Source of the DNA: Acidimicrobiales bacterium
Lineage (GTDB): Bacteria; Actinomycetota; Acidimicrobiia; Acidimicrobiales; Aldehydirespiratoraceae
Assembly (NCBI GenBank): GCA_040219515.1
Contig: JAVJSI010000005.1
Location: forward strand, 62,001 to 126,000
Direction of reading: 5' to 3'
DNA length: 64,000 nt
Notes under the pieces: generated by a model
The model's database searches: none
Told to the model about the DNA's origin: nothing
Seen by the model: the letters and a program-made list of their open reading frames with translations, nothing else
Translations under genes and position numbers: made by a program
Shown: positions 23,580-32,512 of the stretch, piece after piece
Numbering within the stretch: position 1 is the stretch's first letter
Layout of the letters: each line of letters starts with the position of its first letter

Positions 23580-25480
23580 TGGCCGGGTCTCGCCGGCTCG
23601 CACTGGCCGACGGCGTCGAGCTGCGCGTGGAGCTCCACGGTGGAGGGGCACCGGTCGTGCTGCTCCACGGGTTCACCGGCGACGCCTCGACGATGGACGT
23701 GCTCGCGTCCCGGCTGGCGATCGACCGTCGCGTGATCGTCCCCGACCTGATCGGCCACGGTGGATCGACGGGGCCCCGGGGTGCCCACGGGGTCGACGAG
23801 ATGGCCGGCCAGATCGTCGAGATGATGGCGGCGCTCGGGGAGCCTGCGCCGTTCGACCTGCTCGGCTACTCGATGGGTGGACGCGTCGCGCTCACCCTGG
23901 CGTGTCGGCACCCCGGCCAGGTCGCATCGCTCACCTTGATCGGTGCGTCGGCCGGGCTTGCGACCGAGGACGAGCGGGCCACTCGTCGCGAGGCCGACGA
24001 GAAGCTGGCCGCGACTCTGCAGCAGGACGGTCTCGACTCCTTCGTCGACGCGTGGATGGCCAACCCGCTCTTCGCCACCCAGACGAGGCTGGGGACCGAC
24101 TTCCTCGCCGGGGCTCGGGCCCAACGGCTCCGCAACTCGAGCGCCGGCCTGGCCCGCAGCCTGCGGGCCGCGGGGACCGGCACGATGCGGCCGCTGCACG
24201 ACCTACTGGCTCGCTGCCATGTGCCGACCGCGCTCGTGGTCGGCGCCGACGACGAGAAGTTCCGGGTCATCGCCGCCGACCTCGGGACCCGGCTGCCGGC
24301 AGCGACGGTGGCGGTCATCGACGACGCCGGTCATGCTGCCCATCTCGAACAACCCGACACCGTGGTCGAGGCCGTGCGGGAGGTCGTTGCCCGGGCCACG
24401 GTGCAGGTCATCCCGCTGTCGTTGCCGATGCGCGGCGCGCACGCCACCGGTCGGGGGACGGTCACCCGGCGCGACAGCATGCTGGTGCGTCTGCGAGCCG
24501 ACAGCCTGACGGGGTGGGGAGAGGCATCGCCGCTGACCGGCTGGTCACCCGACGAGACGACGACGGTCGGCCAGCACCGGCCTGGCGTCCTCGACCTCGA
24601 CGACACCCCCACGGCGTGGAACGCCACGACGAGGTGGCGCGACGCGCTCGAGGATGCACCGGCCGCGCGTGCGGCCGTTGTCGGTGCGGCACTCGATCTC
24701 GACGCCCGGCGGGCCGGTCGTCCGCTCCATCGCCATCTGGCGGCCTGGCACCCGCGGCTCGACGAGACAGCGGTGATCGACCGGCTGGCCGTCAACGCGC
24801 TCGTTTCCGACCCCGACCCCGCGGACGTGGCCGCAAGCGTGCGTCGCCATGTGGACGCCGGCTTCCGGACGATCAAGCTGAAGGTCGGGGCACTCGATCC
24901 GCAGGTCGACCGGGCTCGGGTGGCGGCAGCCCGTCGCGCGGGTGGTGAGGTCGCACTCCGCCTCGACGCCAACGGCGCGTGGGATCACGACACCGCCGTG
25001 GGCTTCCTTCGTGACGCCTCGACCCACGGGATCGAGCTGTGCGAGGAACCCGTGCGGGGGATCGAGGAGATCGTCGCGGTCGGCGAACAGAGCCCTGTCC
25101 CCGTGGCGGTCGACGAGTCGGTGCGCGACCTCGGCGATCTCGATGCGCTGATCTCGCGGGCGGCAGCGATCGCCGCACTGGTCGTGAAGCCGCAGGCGCT
25201 CGGCGGAGCCGATCGGGCGATCGACATGATCGTGGCCGCCCGCGCCGCGGGACTCGACGTGATCGTCACGTCGATGATCGACAGCGCCGTCGGCCTCGCC
25301 CACGCAGCCCACGTCGCCGCCGCCTGCGGGCTCGGTGCTGCCCACGGGTTGGGCACGGCATCGATGCTGGGCGCTGATGTCGCGACCGGTCTCCCGGTCG
25401 ACGGCGGTCATCTCGCGCTCGGCGATCAACCCGGTCTCGGCATCGGTCTGGTTTCGCCGGTGATGGTCGACCCGTCGTAG
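23579..25480 (+). CDS. menHC: Fusion of MenH (SHCHC synthase) and MenC (o-succinylbenzoate synthase)
   Basis: This single 633-residue frame joins two enzymes that act in succession. Residues 1-270 are an alpha/beta hydrolase of MenH type: LLHGFTGDASTMD, nucleophile Ser98 in GYSMGGR, VGADDEKF and AGHAAHLEQP. Residues from about 273 are an enolase-superfamily MenC: capping domain LSLPMRGAHATGRGTVTRRDSMLVRL, KLK near 432-434, the metal ligands in RLDANGAW, CEEP and VDES, and the second Lys in VVKPQALGG. MenH eliminates pyruvate to give SHCHC; MenC dehydrates it to o-succinylbenzoate. The start overlaps the menD stop by one base. The domain order is the reverse of pathway numbering but matches reaction order. 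Confidence 0.92.
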   Translation: MAGSRRLALADGVELRVELHGGGAPVVLLHGFTGDASTMDVLASRLAIDRRVIVPDLIGHGGSTGPRGAHGVDEMAGQIVEMMAALGEPAPFDLLGYSMGGRVALTLACRHPGQVASLTLIGASAGLATEDERATRREADEKLAATLQQDGLDSFVDAWMANPLFATQTRLGTDFLAGARAQRLRNSSAGLARSLRAAGTGTMRPLHDLLARCHVPTALVVGADDEKFRVIAADLGTRLPAATVAVIDDAGHAAHLEQPDTVVEAVREVVARATVQVIPLSLPMRGAHATGRGTVTRRDSMLVRLRADSLTGWGEASPLTGWSPDETTTVGQHRPGVLDLDDTPTAWNATTRWRDALEDAPAARAAVVGAALDLDARRAGRPLHRHLAAWHPRLDETAVIDRLAVNALVSDPDPADVAASVRRHVDAGFRTIKLKVGALDPQVDRARVAAARRAGGEVALRLDANGAWDHDTAVGFLRDASTHGIELCEEPVRGIEEIVAVGEQSPVPVAVDESVRDLGDLDALISRAAAIAALVVKPQALGGADRAIDMIVAARAAGLDVIVTSMIDSAVGLAHAAHVAAACGLGAAHGLGTASMLGADVATGLPVDGGHLALGDQPGLGIGLVSPVMVDPS

Positions 25481-25489
25481 CCTCACCGA

Positions 25490-26095
25490 GTGGATCTCTT
25501 CATCATCCGTCATGGCCGCCCCGACCGACACGTGGTCACCGACGGGAGCGGCGCCAACCCAGGGCTGTCCGAAACCGGCCTGCTCCAGGCGCAGCGAGTG
25601 GCTGAGTTCCTTGAGACCGAACGCATCGACCACATCGTCTCGTCATCGATGCGCCGGGCCGTCGAGACCGCCGTCCCCCTCGCCGACACGCTCGGCTACG
25701 AGATCGAACAGCTCGACGACATCAAGGAATCCGACCACTTGAGCGGGGTCTACATCCCGGCCGAGGAGATGTCGCCCGATGATCCCGACGCCGCCCACTT
25801 CTTCGAGGGCAACATCCACGACCACGTCTTCAGCGATGGCCTCGAGGCCTTCACCGAGCGGATCAGCCGTGGGTTCCAGCACATCATCGACACGAACAAG
25901 TCGAAGCGGGTGGCCGTGTTCTGTCACGGGATGTCGACGTCGGTGTTCCTGCGCACGATCCTCAATTTCGACGACCCGCTGTCGCTCACGCCCGACTACT
26001 GCGGCATCAGCCGGGTGCGGGCCGCGTCCAACGGCATCCGCACCGTGCGGTCGATCAACGAGACGCACCACGTCCGAGACCTGATCGAGTGGTGA
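25490..26095 (+). CDS. Histidine phosphatase family protein (first of three)
   Basis: The 201-residue protein starts LFIIRHGRPD, the phosphohistidine motif of the phosphoglycerate-mutase-like superfamily. SSSMRRAVETA contributes the second Arg, and VFCHGMSTSVFL the second His. It starts at GTG 25490, nine bases after menHC, so it could be co-transcribed. Its substrate is unknown. It resembles the protein encoded at 55608-56261, with shared RHGRP and INETH/LNETGH endings, suggesting an in-genome paralogue pair. Confidence 0.85.
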   Translation: MDLFIIRHGRPDRHVVTDGSGANPGLSETGLLQAQRVAEFLETERIDHIVSSSMRRAVETAVPLADTLGYEIEQLDDIKESDHLSGVYIPAEEMSPDDPDAAHFFEGNIHDHVFSDGLEAFTERISRGFQHIIDTNKSKRVAVFCHGMSTSVFLRTILNFDDPLSLTPDYCGISRVRAASNGIRTVRSINETHHVRDLIEW

Positions 26096-26101
26096 TCTGA
26101 G

Positions 26102-27058
26102 ATGAAGTCGATACGGGTGATCGACGGCGTGCCGACCGTCGAGGAGGGTGAGTTCTCCCTTCGTGAGGGCGACGTGCGGGTGAAGGTGGCCGCCGTCGGA
26201 ATCTGCGGCTCCGATCTGCATCTCCTCGCGGCCGGCTGGGCCGAAGGTCGGGTGCTCGGTCACGAGATCTCCGGCCACCTCGACGATGGGCGAGCGGTGG
26301 CGCTCGAACCGTTCCGATCCTGCGGCCACTGCCGGCCCTGCGCCGACGGCGACCGCCACTCCTGCGCCGAAGGGGCAGAGGTGATGGGCATCATGGCCGA
26401 CGGCGGGATGACCCAGTTCATGAGCGTGCCGACGCAGGCGCTCGTGCCGCTGGCGGCCGGGGTCGACATCGGCCACGCGTCGCTGGTCGAGAACCTGGCG
26501 GTGGCCGTGCACGGGGTCAATCGGGCCCGGCTGGAGAGCCGCGACCGGGTGGCCGTCGTCGGGGCGGGTCCGATCGGTCTCTCCCTCGCCGCGGCGTTGC
26601 GCCGCTCGGGGTTCCCAGTCTCGATTGCGGCGCGTCACGAACACCAGCGTGTGGCCGCCGAACGCATCGGCGCCACCGTGATCGACGACCACACCACGTT
26701 TGCCGACGGGTTCGATGTCGTCTTCGACGCCGTTGGCAACACGGCCTCGATCCAGGAGAGCGTCCGGCGCGTCCGCCGCGCCGGACGGATCTGCATGGTC
26801 GGGTCGTTCTGGGATCCGGTGGCGATCGACATCGGCCTACTGATGCAGGAGGCCGAGCTCATCCCCGCGATGATGTACGGCCGCACGCCCACCGGTCGCG
26901 AGATCGACGGCGCTGCCGCACTCCTCGCCGAGATGCCCGACCTGGGTGACACGATGATCACCCATCGGTTCCCGATCGACGCAGCGGCCGAGGCCTTCGC
27001 CGTCGCCGACGACCGCGCATCCGGTGCGATCAAGGTCGTGTTCGAGCCCCACCGCTAG
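26102..27058 (+). CDS. Zinc-binding alcohol dehydrogenase (MDR family)
   Basis: The 318-residue protein has the medium-chain dehydrogenase layout. VGICGSDLHLLAAG carries the catalytic zinc Cys, GHEISGHL the Glu/His pair, and SCGHCRPCADGDRHSC the four Cys of the structural zinc. The cofactor fold reads VAVVGAGPIGLSLAAALRRSG. At 318 residues it is slightly short for the family, with a compact C-terminus. It oxidises an alcohol or polyol with NAD(P); the substrate is not evident. It starts at ATG 26102, six bases after the histidine phosphatase. Confidence 0.88.
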   Translation: MKSIRVIDGVPTVEEGEFSLREGDVRVKVAAVGICGSDLHLLAAGWAEGRVLGHEISGHLDDGRAVALEPFRSCGHCRPCADGDRHSCAEGAEVMGIMADGGMTQFMSVPTQALVPLAAGVDIGHASLVENLAVAVHGVNRARLESRDRVAVVGAGPIGLSLAAALRRSGFPVSIAARHEHQRVAAERIGATVIDDHTTFADGFDVVFDAVGNTASIQESVRRVRRAGRICMVGSFWDPVAIDIGLLMQEAELIPAMMYGRTPTGREIDGAAALLAEMPDLGDTMITHRFPIDAAAEAFAVADDRASGAIKVVFEPHR

Positions 27059-27097
27059 CCGGGAGCGAGCTGTCGATCCCCTTCTAGGGTGAGAGTC

Positions 27098-27733
27098 ATG
27101 CGACTCATCCTGGTTCGACACGGCAATGCCCACGCGGGTCTCCATGGTGTGATCGCCGGCCCGAAGCACTGTCGCGGTCTCACCGACCTCGGCCGTGTCC
27201 AAGCGGCTCGGCTCGCCGATCACCTGGCCGCTCGCGACGGTGCCGGTGTCGACCGGCTCGTCGCCAGCGAGATTCCCCGCGCGGTGGAGACGGCCGAGAT
27301 CCTCGCCCCTGCGCTCGGTATGGCGTCACCGGTACCGAGAGACTGCGACCTCTGCGAGGTCCACACCGGCGAGGCCGACGGACTCGAGTGGACCGAGCAC
27401 GGTCGTATCCACGGGTCGTTCGACATGGCGGCCGAACCGGATCGACTGTTCGCCCCTGGTGGTGACAGCTGGACGAGCTTTCACGAGCGGGTCCGTGGGG
27501 TGATGGACCGCTTGGCCACCGACCACCCCGATTCGACCGTCATGGCGGTGTGCCACGCCGGGGTGATCGCCGCCTCTCTGAGCGTCATGCTCGCAGTGCA
27601 GCAGTCGCCGCTGGCTCGTGTTCTCCCGACCAACACCGGACTGACCGAATGGGAGCACGATCCCGCCGGCGGTCACTGGACGTTGCGCAGCTACAACACG
27701 ACCACCCACCTGAACGGCGCCGACCCGGTTTAA
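27098..27733 (+). CDS. Histidine phosphatase family protein (second of three)
   Basis: The protein is 211 residues long from ATG 27098 (MRLILVRHGNAHAG); a GTG three codons upstream (27089) also keeps frame. The RHGN phosphohistidine motif, ASEIPRAVETAEIL and AVCHAGVIAASL place it in the phosphoglycerate-mutase-like superfamily. The central TGEADGLEWTEH and GGDSWTSFHERV match the GDSW/ESWxxF segment of broad-specificity phosphatases. It is more distant from the other two copies in the window. The substrate is unknown. Confidence 0.82.
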   Translation: MRLILVRHGNAHAGLHGVIAGPKHCRGLTDLGRVQAARLADHLAARDGAGVDRLVASEIPRAVETAEILAPALGMASPVPRDCDLCEVHTGEADGLEWTEHGRIHGSFDMAAEPDRLFAPGGDSWTSFHERVRGVMDRLATDHPDSTVMAVCHAGVIAASLSVMLAVQQSPLARVLPTNTGLTEWEHDPAGGHWTLRSYNTTTHLNGADPV

Positions 27734-27745
27734 CCGGACCAGGCC

Positions 27746-27765
27746 GAGGATCGTGCATGATCCTC
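27746..27765. repeat. Perfect inverted repeat (GAGGATC/GATCCTC)
   Basis: GAGGATC (27746-27752) and GATCCTC (27759-27765) form a 7-bp dyad around GTGCAT. It lies in the spacer between the histidine phosphatase stop and the next ATG (27789). It could be an operator or a weak hairpin; there is no U tract. Confidence 0.35.
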
Positions 27766-27788
27766 TGGTCGACGGGGTACAGCCGGGC

Positions 27789-28349
27789 ATGGACGACGAC
27801 GACTTCACGATCGAATCCGCACGAGAGGCTGCTGCCCGCGACGAGCTCGAACAGTGGGTGACCGCGTTCCTGCGCAGCCCCGGCAGTGACAACGCCGAGT
27901 TGGCTGACATCCTCTCGGGGGAGATGCAGTGCTGGACAGGGCCGGTGGAACTGCCGTTCGACGACCTCAATCGGCTCGCCGGGCCACCCGACCAACCGAC
28001 GCTGGGGCGCCTCGACGAGGACGGCGTCGAGAAGGCCGAAGGGATGCAGGACAGCATCGAGGACGGCTGGTCGCCGGCGCCGTTGGTGGTGTCGATACGC
28101 GACGGACAGATGGTCGTCGAGGACGGAAACCACCGGATCGAGGGTCTGCGCCGGGCCGGCAACACGGCGTACTGGGCCGTGGTCGGGTTCGCCGACTCCG
28201 ACGAGCGTGACCGTTTCGCCGCTCGATCAGAGGAGCGAACAATGTCCGAGAACACTCCCGACACGAAGGGTCCGGACGGTACCGAGTACGACGAGAAGGC
28301 AACGGAGGATGCCCACCGACGAATGACCGGCGGGTCGCAGGACACCTGA
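27789..28349 (+). CDS. Small protein with a ParB-like motif
   Basis: The 186-residue hypothetical protein is placed at ATG 27789 (MDDDDFTIESAREAAARDELEQW); GTG 27753 is an upstream alternative. The middle part, PLVVSIRDGQMVVEDGNHRIEGLRRAGNTAYWAVVGF, resembles the ParB/sulfiredoxin nuclease fold, where DGNHR corresponds to DGxHR. The last 40 residues (SENTPDTKGPDGTEYDEKATEDA) are acidic and probably disordered. No partition or plasmid genes are nearby, so a role in segregation is not implied. A small metabolic or toxin-immunity role would be guesswork. Confidence 0.65.
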   Translation: MDDDDFTIESAREAAARDELEQWVTAFLRSPGSDNAELADILSGEMQCWTGPVELPFDDLNRLAGPPDQPTLGRLDEDGVEKAEGMQDSIEDGWSPAPLVVSIRDGQMVVEDGNHRIEGLRRAGNTAYWAVVGFADSDERDRFAARSEERTMSENTPDTKGPDGTEYDEKATEDAHRRMTGGSQDT

Positions 28350-28381
28350 CCGGATTCGCACCGGGGAGTATCGTTCCCCCG

Positions 28382-29191
28382 ATGTCCGTCGTCACCAACA
28401 ACGTGCAGTGCCTCGGCCCAGCCGACGCGATGCCGGTCCTCTTCGCACACGGATTCGGCTGCGGCCAGGAGATGTGGCGCGACGTCGTTCCGACGTTCGT
28501 CGACGACCATCGAGTGGTGCTCTTCGACCATGTCGGCTGTGGTGGCAGCGACCCGGGGGCGTTCGATCCTCAACGGCACCGATCGCTCGACGGTTATGCG
28601 GCCGATGTGGTCGACATCATCGACGAGTTGGCGTTGACCGGACTCGTCTTCGTGGGCCACTCCGTGAGCGGAATGATCGGTGTCCTCGCTGCGGCCCGAC
28701 GGCCGGAGGAATTTGCCGCGCTGGTGCTGGTGAGTCCATCGCCGCGCTACATCGACGACGGCGACTACCGCGGCGGGTTCAGCGAATCCGACATCGAGGA
28801 GCTCCTCCAGTCACTCGACAACAACTATCTGGGCTGGGCACGGTCGATGGCCCCGACGATCATGGCCAACCCCGAGCGCCCCGAACTCGGCGAGGAGCTC
28901 GCTGACAGCTTCTGTCGCGTCGACCCCGGTATCGCCAAGGCGTTCGCACATGCGACATTTCGCGGCGACAATCGAGATGATCTCGCTGGTGTCCACGTGC
29001 CCACCCTGATCCTGCAATCCGCCCGGGACGCGATCGCTGCACCACATGTCGGCGAGTACGTCCACCAGCGCATCCCCGACAGCGAACTCGTCGTTCTCGA
29101 CGTCAGCGGTCACTGTCCCAACCTGTCCGCTCCGCAGGTGACCTCGGCCGCAATCCGACGGTTCGTCGACGACCTCTCCGTACGCGCTTGA
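28382..29191 (+). CDS. rsbQ: RsbQ-like alpha/beta hydrolase (stress-signalling)
   Basis: The 269-residue protein matches RsbQ along its length: LFAHGFGCGQEMWRDV, LFDHVGCGGSD, nucleophile Ser94 in GHSVSGMIG, VLVSPSPRYIDDGDYRGGF, NNYLGWARSMAPTIMANPE and the His in SGHCPNLS. In Bacillus subtilis RsbQ is required for the RsbP phosphatase to activate sigma-B under energy stress, probably through a small hydrophobic ligand made or carried by the hydrolase. The next gene here encodes an RsbP-like phosphatase and overlaps the rsbQ stop, which strongly supports the same pairing. RsbQ is also the bacterial relative of the plant D14/KAI2 receptors. Confidence 0.88.
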   Translation: MSVVTNNVQCLGPADAMPVLFAHGFGCGQEMWRDVVPTFVDDHRVVLFDHVGCGGSDPGAFDPQRHRSLDGYAADVVDIIDELALTGLVFVGHSVSGMIGVLAAARRPEEFAALVLVSPSPRYIDDGDYRGGFSESDIEELLQSLDNNYLGWARSMAPTIMANPERPELGEELADSFCRVDPGIAKAFAHATFRGDNRDDLAGVHVPTLILQSARDAIAAPHVGEYVHQRIPDSELVVLDVSGHCPNLSAPQVTSAAIRRFVDDLSVRA

Positions 29192-31791
29192 CCGAGTCGT
29201 CCGACCGCATGGTCGCAGGTTCGCTCGGTTATCTCACCGCCGGGGTCGATGATCTGATCGACGATGTCAACACGACCTGCCTCGATTGGCTCGGCCTGTC
29301 GAGAGTCGAGGTCGTCGGACGGCGATCGATCCAGGATCTCCTGGCCCCGGGCGACCGGATCTACTACGACACCCACATCCGCCCGCTGCTGGAGATCACA
29401 GGTGAGGTGAAGGAGATCGCCGTCGAGCTGGTGGACGCCGATGGTGGCCGTCGTCCGGTGTTGATCAACGTCGCAGTACACGCCGATGCGACGGGAGGGC
29501 GGACTCGCACCGTCGTGGTGCTGATCGAGGCGACCGAGCGACGCCGCTATGAGCAGGAGCTCCTCCGCCAGCGCCAGGTGGCCGAGCGCGCTGCTGTCCG
29601 GGTCGGCGCGCTCTACGAAGTGGCATCCGGTCTCGCCGGCATCCTCACCGAGGCCGATGTGGCGCGGGTGGTGTCGGAACGCAGCGCCGCGAGTTTCGAC
29701 GGGGCCGAGTGTTCGGTCTGGCTCTTCGATTCCGACCTGGGGGCGGTCACCCGTGCGGGCTCGGATGAAACGGCGACCACGGTCGAAATCGCCGATGTCG
29801 TTGAACGCGCGCCGGCGCTCGCGCAGCTCGCCAACGGCGAGGTGTTGGTGGTGGAGGACAGCCACGCGTCGATCGGCGAGTACCCGCTGATCGAACAGTG
29901 GATGCGCTCGGCCGGGCGCCGGTCCTTGGCGATCGCGCCGCTGCACGCCGACGGCCGTCTGATCGGCCTCCTCGGCTACGGGTTCGACGTGGTGCACGAG
30001 TTCGACGAACAGGATCGACAGGTCGCGCTCACCCTGGCGACCCAGACGAACCACGCCCTCGAACGGGCGCGGGGGTTCGGGGCCGAGGTGCAGAGCCGTG
30101 AGCGTCTCGAAGGTCTCCTGCGGTTCTCCACCCGCCTCTCCGGAGCGATGTCGGTCGACGAGGTACTCGACACGATCGACGAAGAGGGAGGCCGGCTCCT
30201 GCGAACGCGCCGGATCCGGGTCGTGCTACTCGACGAGGAACACCGCACGGTCCGGTACTTCGGTGGGGGACAACCGAGCCAGGACGTCGCGCTGGCGACG
30301 CAGTCGGTTGGCTGCGAGGTCGTGCGGACCGGCGAGGTCGTCTTCTGCACGAACGGAAGAGAGTTGCGGCGCCGCTTCCCCGAGAGTCCGCTACTCGCCG
30401 AAGGTCACGCTGGACGGGTCATCGGCGTTCCGCTGGCCCGCGATGGCGAGGTTTCTGGCGCGGTGGTGGTCGCGTTCTCGTCGCCGGGCGCCATCATCGA
30501 CGCCGACCGGACGCTGGTTCGAGTATTCGCCGAGCAGGCTGATCAGGCCGTTCGGCGCGCCGTGCTCCACGACAACGAGGTGTCGGCTCGTCGCCGGGCC
30601 GATCAACTGCTCGCCCTGTCGTCGGCGGTGAACGCAGCGGTCACGACACGCGAGGTCGCCGGCGCCATCACCAGCCGCGGGATGCGAGCATTCGATGCCG
30701 CGTGGCTCGCGGTCTATGTCGCCGAAGGCGATGACAACGAACGCGACCGTTTCGAGCTGTTCGCCCACGGCGACGCAGGGGACGCGACGCCGGACTTTCC
30801 GGTGGAGATCTCCGCACACGAGGGGGTCGTGGCCGATCTCGCCGGCCGGCGCACCCCTCGCTACGCCTACGGCCGGCCGACCCCCGACCTCGATTGCGGT
30901 GCATTTCTGGAACTCCCCTGGAGTGCGCTTGGGTTCCTCCCGCTGACGATGTCGGACCGACTGGTCGGGTTGGTCGCCATCGGGTTCGAGGACACCACCG
31001 ACCTGACCCCGGCCGCGCAGGTGGCGCTCGCCGGTCTGACCGCGGAGGCGAGCGCCGCGCTGGGCCGCGCGCGACGCTACGAGCTGCAACACGAGGTCGC
31101 CGTGACCCTCCAGGCCAGTCTCCTGGCGGGTGAGCTGCCGACGACACCGGGCTGGAGGATCTCGGTCGTTTATCGTCCCGGCAGCGAACACCTCATGGTG
31201 GGTGGCGACCTCTTCGACGTGACGGTCGCGGGTGACGGACGCACCGTGGTGATCGTTGGCGACGTCGTCGGTCACGGTCTCGATGCCGCCGCATCCATGG
31301 GTCAGCTCCGGAGCGCGGCTCGCGCGCTGGCGCTGGTGAGCGATGGCCCGCTCGAGGTTCTGCAGGGTCTCGACAAGTTCGCTCGGATCACGCCGGGCGT
31401 TCGCTGCTCGTCGCTCGTGTGTCTGTCGCTCACCCCCGACGGCGCAGGCACCCACGCCTCGGCCGGCCACCCCTACCCCGTGCTCTGCCACCCCGATGGT
31501 CGGAGTGAACTGCTGCTCGGGGGTCGTTCGGCGCTGCTGGGTGTGGGCCGCAACCCGGATTCCGAGGCAACATTCGAGGTTGAGCCCGGCGGACGTGTCG
31601 TCGTCTACACCGACGGTCTCGTCGAGCGGCCCGGTGAGCATCCCGACGACGGCTTCGCGCGGCTCCGTGGCCACTTGGAAGCGGAGTTCGGGCCGGGACA
31701 GAGCTGCGATGCGAGCGCCATCGCCCGGACGGTACTTGGCCGCACTCAACCGCGCGACGATGCCGTGGTGGTCTGCGTCGCCCGAATCTGA
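29188..31791 (+). CDS. rsbP: RsbP-like PP2C phosphatase with PAS and GAF sensory domains
   Basis: The 867-residue protein starts at TTG 29188, overlapping the rsbQ stop (TTGA), or at ATG 29209. Residues 10-120 are a PAS domain (TTCLDWLGLSRVEVVGRRS...GDRIYYDTHIRPLL). Residues 125-620 contain roughly three GAF-like repeats separated by short helices. Residues 630-867 are a SpoIIE/PP2C phosphatase with intact metal ligands in GGDLFDV, GDVVGHGLDAA, SAGHPYPV, YTDGLVERPGE and RDDAVVV. B. subtilis RsbP has only PAS, coiled coil and PP2C, so this is an expanded sensor. It should dephosphorylate an RsbV-type anti-anti-sigma factor. No rsbV, rsbW or sigma gene lies in the window. Confidence 0.87.
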   Translation: MTESSDRMVAGSLGYLTAGVDDLIDDVNTTCLDWLGLSRVEVVGRRSIQDLLAPGDRIYYDTHIRPLLEITGEVKEIAVELVDADGGRRPVLINVAVHADATGGRTRTVVVLIEATERRRYEQELLRQRQVAERAAVRVGALYEVASGLAGILTEADVARVVSERSAASFDGAECSVWLFDSDLGAVTRAGSDETATTVEIADVVERAPALAQLANGEVLVVEDSHASIGEYPLIEQWMRSAGRRSLAIAPLHADGRLIGLLGYGFDVVHEFDEQDRQVALTLATQTNHALERARGFGAEVQSRERLEGLLRFSTRLSGAMSVDEVLDTIDEEGGRLLRTRRIRVVLLDEEHRTVRYFGGGQPSQDVALATQSVGCEVVRTGEVVFCTNGRELRRRFPESPLLAEGHAGRVIGVPLARDGEVSGAVVVAFSSPGAIIDADRTLVRVFAEQADQAVRRAVLHDNEVSARRRADQLLALSSAVNAAVTTREVAGAITSRGMRAFDAAWLAVYVAEGDDNERDRFELFAHGDAGDATPDFPVEISAHEGVVADLAGRRTPRYAYGRPTPDLDCGAFLELPWSALGFLPLTMSDRLVGLVAIGFEDTTDLTPAAQVALAGLTAEASAALGRARRYELQHEVAVTLQASLLAGELPTTPGWRISVVYRPGSEHLMVGGDLFDVTVAGDGRTVVIVGDVVGHGLDAAASMGQLRSAARALALVSDGPLEVLQGLDKFARITPGVRCSSLVCLSLTPDGAGTHASAGHPYPVLCHPDGRSELLLGGRSALLGVGRNPDSEATFEVEPGGRVVVYTDGLVERPGEHPDDGFARLRGHLEAEFGPGQSCDASAIARTVLGRTQPRDDAVVVCVARI

Positions 31792-31825
31792 CCGGGGGCC
31801 GAGCATCGCCTCTACGCTGCCGGCG

Positions 31826-32503
31826 ATGCCATGGATCGAGGTCGATGAACCGTATGCCGAGCCGCCGCGCGCGGTCGGTCCACTGAGCGAACCCGGCGAC
31901 GACGGCACGGTCGATCTGGACGAGCGTTGGGGCTCGATCCTCTCCGCCGAGTTGCGCGGCGGCATCGACATCAGCACGTGCGAGCAACTCGAGGTCCGCG
32001 GCTCGGTCTTCCGCGGCGTGAGCTTTCGGGCGCAGCCAGGAGTCGAACTCGATGTGACGGCGTCGCGTTTCGTCGAATGCGACCTCACCGCCCTGCGCTT
32101 CGCGAAGCTGACCAACACCGTGTTCGAGGGCTGCAAGCTCTCGGGCATCGATGTCAGCGGCGGACTCGCGCGTGACGTGGTGTTCGACCGTTCGCTGATG
32201 CAACTGAGCGTGCTTCGCATGGCCGAGCTCGAGCGCGTCGAGTTCCGCGACACCACGCTCGACGATGTCGATTGCTACGAGGCCGATCTTGCCCATGTCG
32301 CGGTGCCCGGTTCCGCGCTGCGCAGCGTCGAGCTCGACAAGGCACGGTTCCGTGCCGTCGATCTGCGAGGGGCGACCGAGCTCGACATCCGGTCGTGCCG
32401 CCACCTCGAGGGCTGCCTGCTGTCGCCGCCGCAGCTGGTGCCACTGGTGCATCTCTTCGCCGAGGCCGCCGGTGTCTCTGTGGCGAAGGAGCCCGAGCAA
32501 TAG
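31826..32503 (+). CDS. Pentapeptide repeat-like protein
   Basis: The 225-residue protein starts at ATG 31826 (MPWIEVDEPYAEPP). Residues 40-190 form a series of five-residue-phased strands with central Leu/Phe and small residues, such as FRGVSFRAQ, FVECDLTALRFAKLTNTVFEGCKLSGIDVSGG, FRDTTLDDVDCYEADLAHVAV and FRAVDLRGA. This is the right-handed quadrilateral beta-helix of pentapeptide proteins, though the repeats are degenerate. Some relatives mimic DNA and protect gyrase, but most have no known role. It follows the rsbP gene by 34 bases. Confidence 0.75.
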   Translation: MPWIEVDEPYAEPPRAVGPLSEPGDDGTVDLDERWGSILSAELRGGIDISTCEQLEVRGSVFRGVSFRAQPGVELDVTASRFVECDLTALRFAKLTNTVFEGCKLSGIDVSGGLARDVVFDRSLMQLSVLRMAELERVEFRDTTLDDVDCYEADLAHVAVPGSALRSVELDKARFRAVDLRGATELDIRSCRHLEGCLLSPPQLVPLVHLFAEAAGVSVAKEPEQ

Positions 32504-32512
32504 CCTGAGCGC

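Noticed and set aside
27753-27788. GTG 27753 as the start of the ParB-like protein
   Set aside because: It lies within the GAGGATC/GATCCTC dyad and adds residues without similarity. ATG 27789 is preferred, though not proven.
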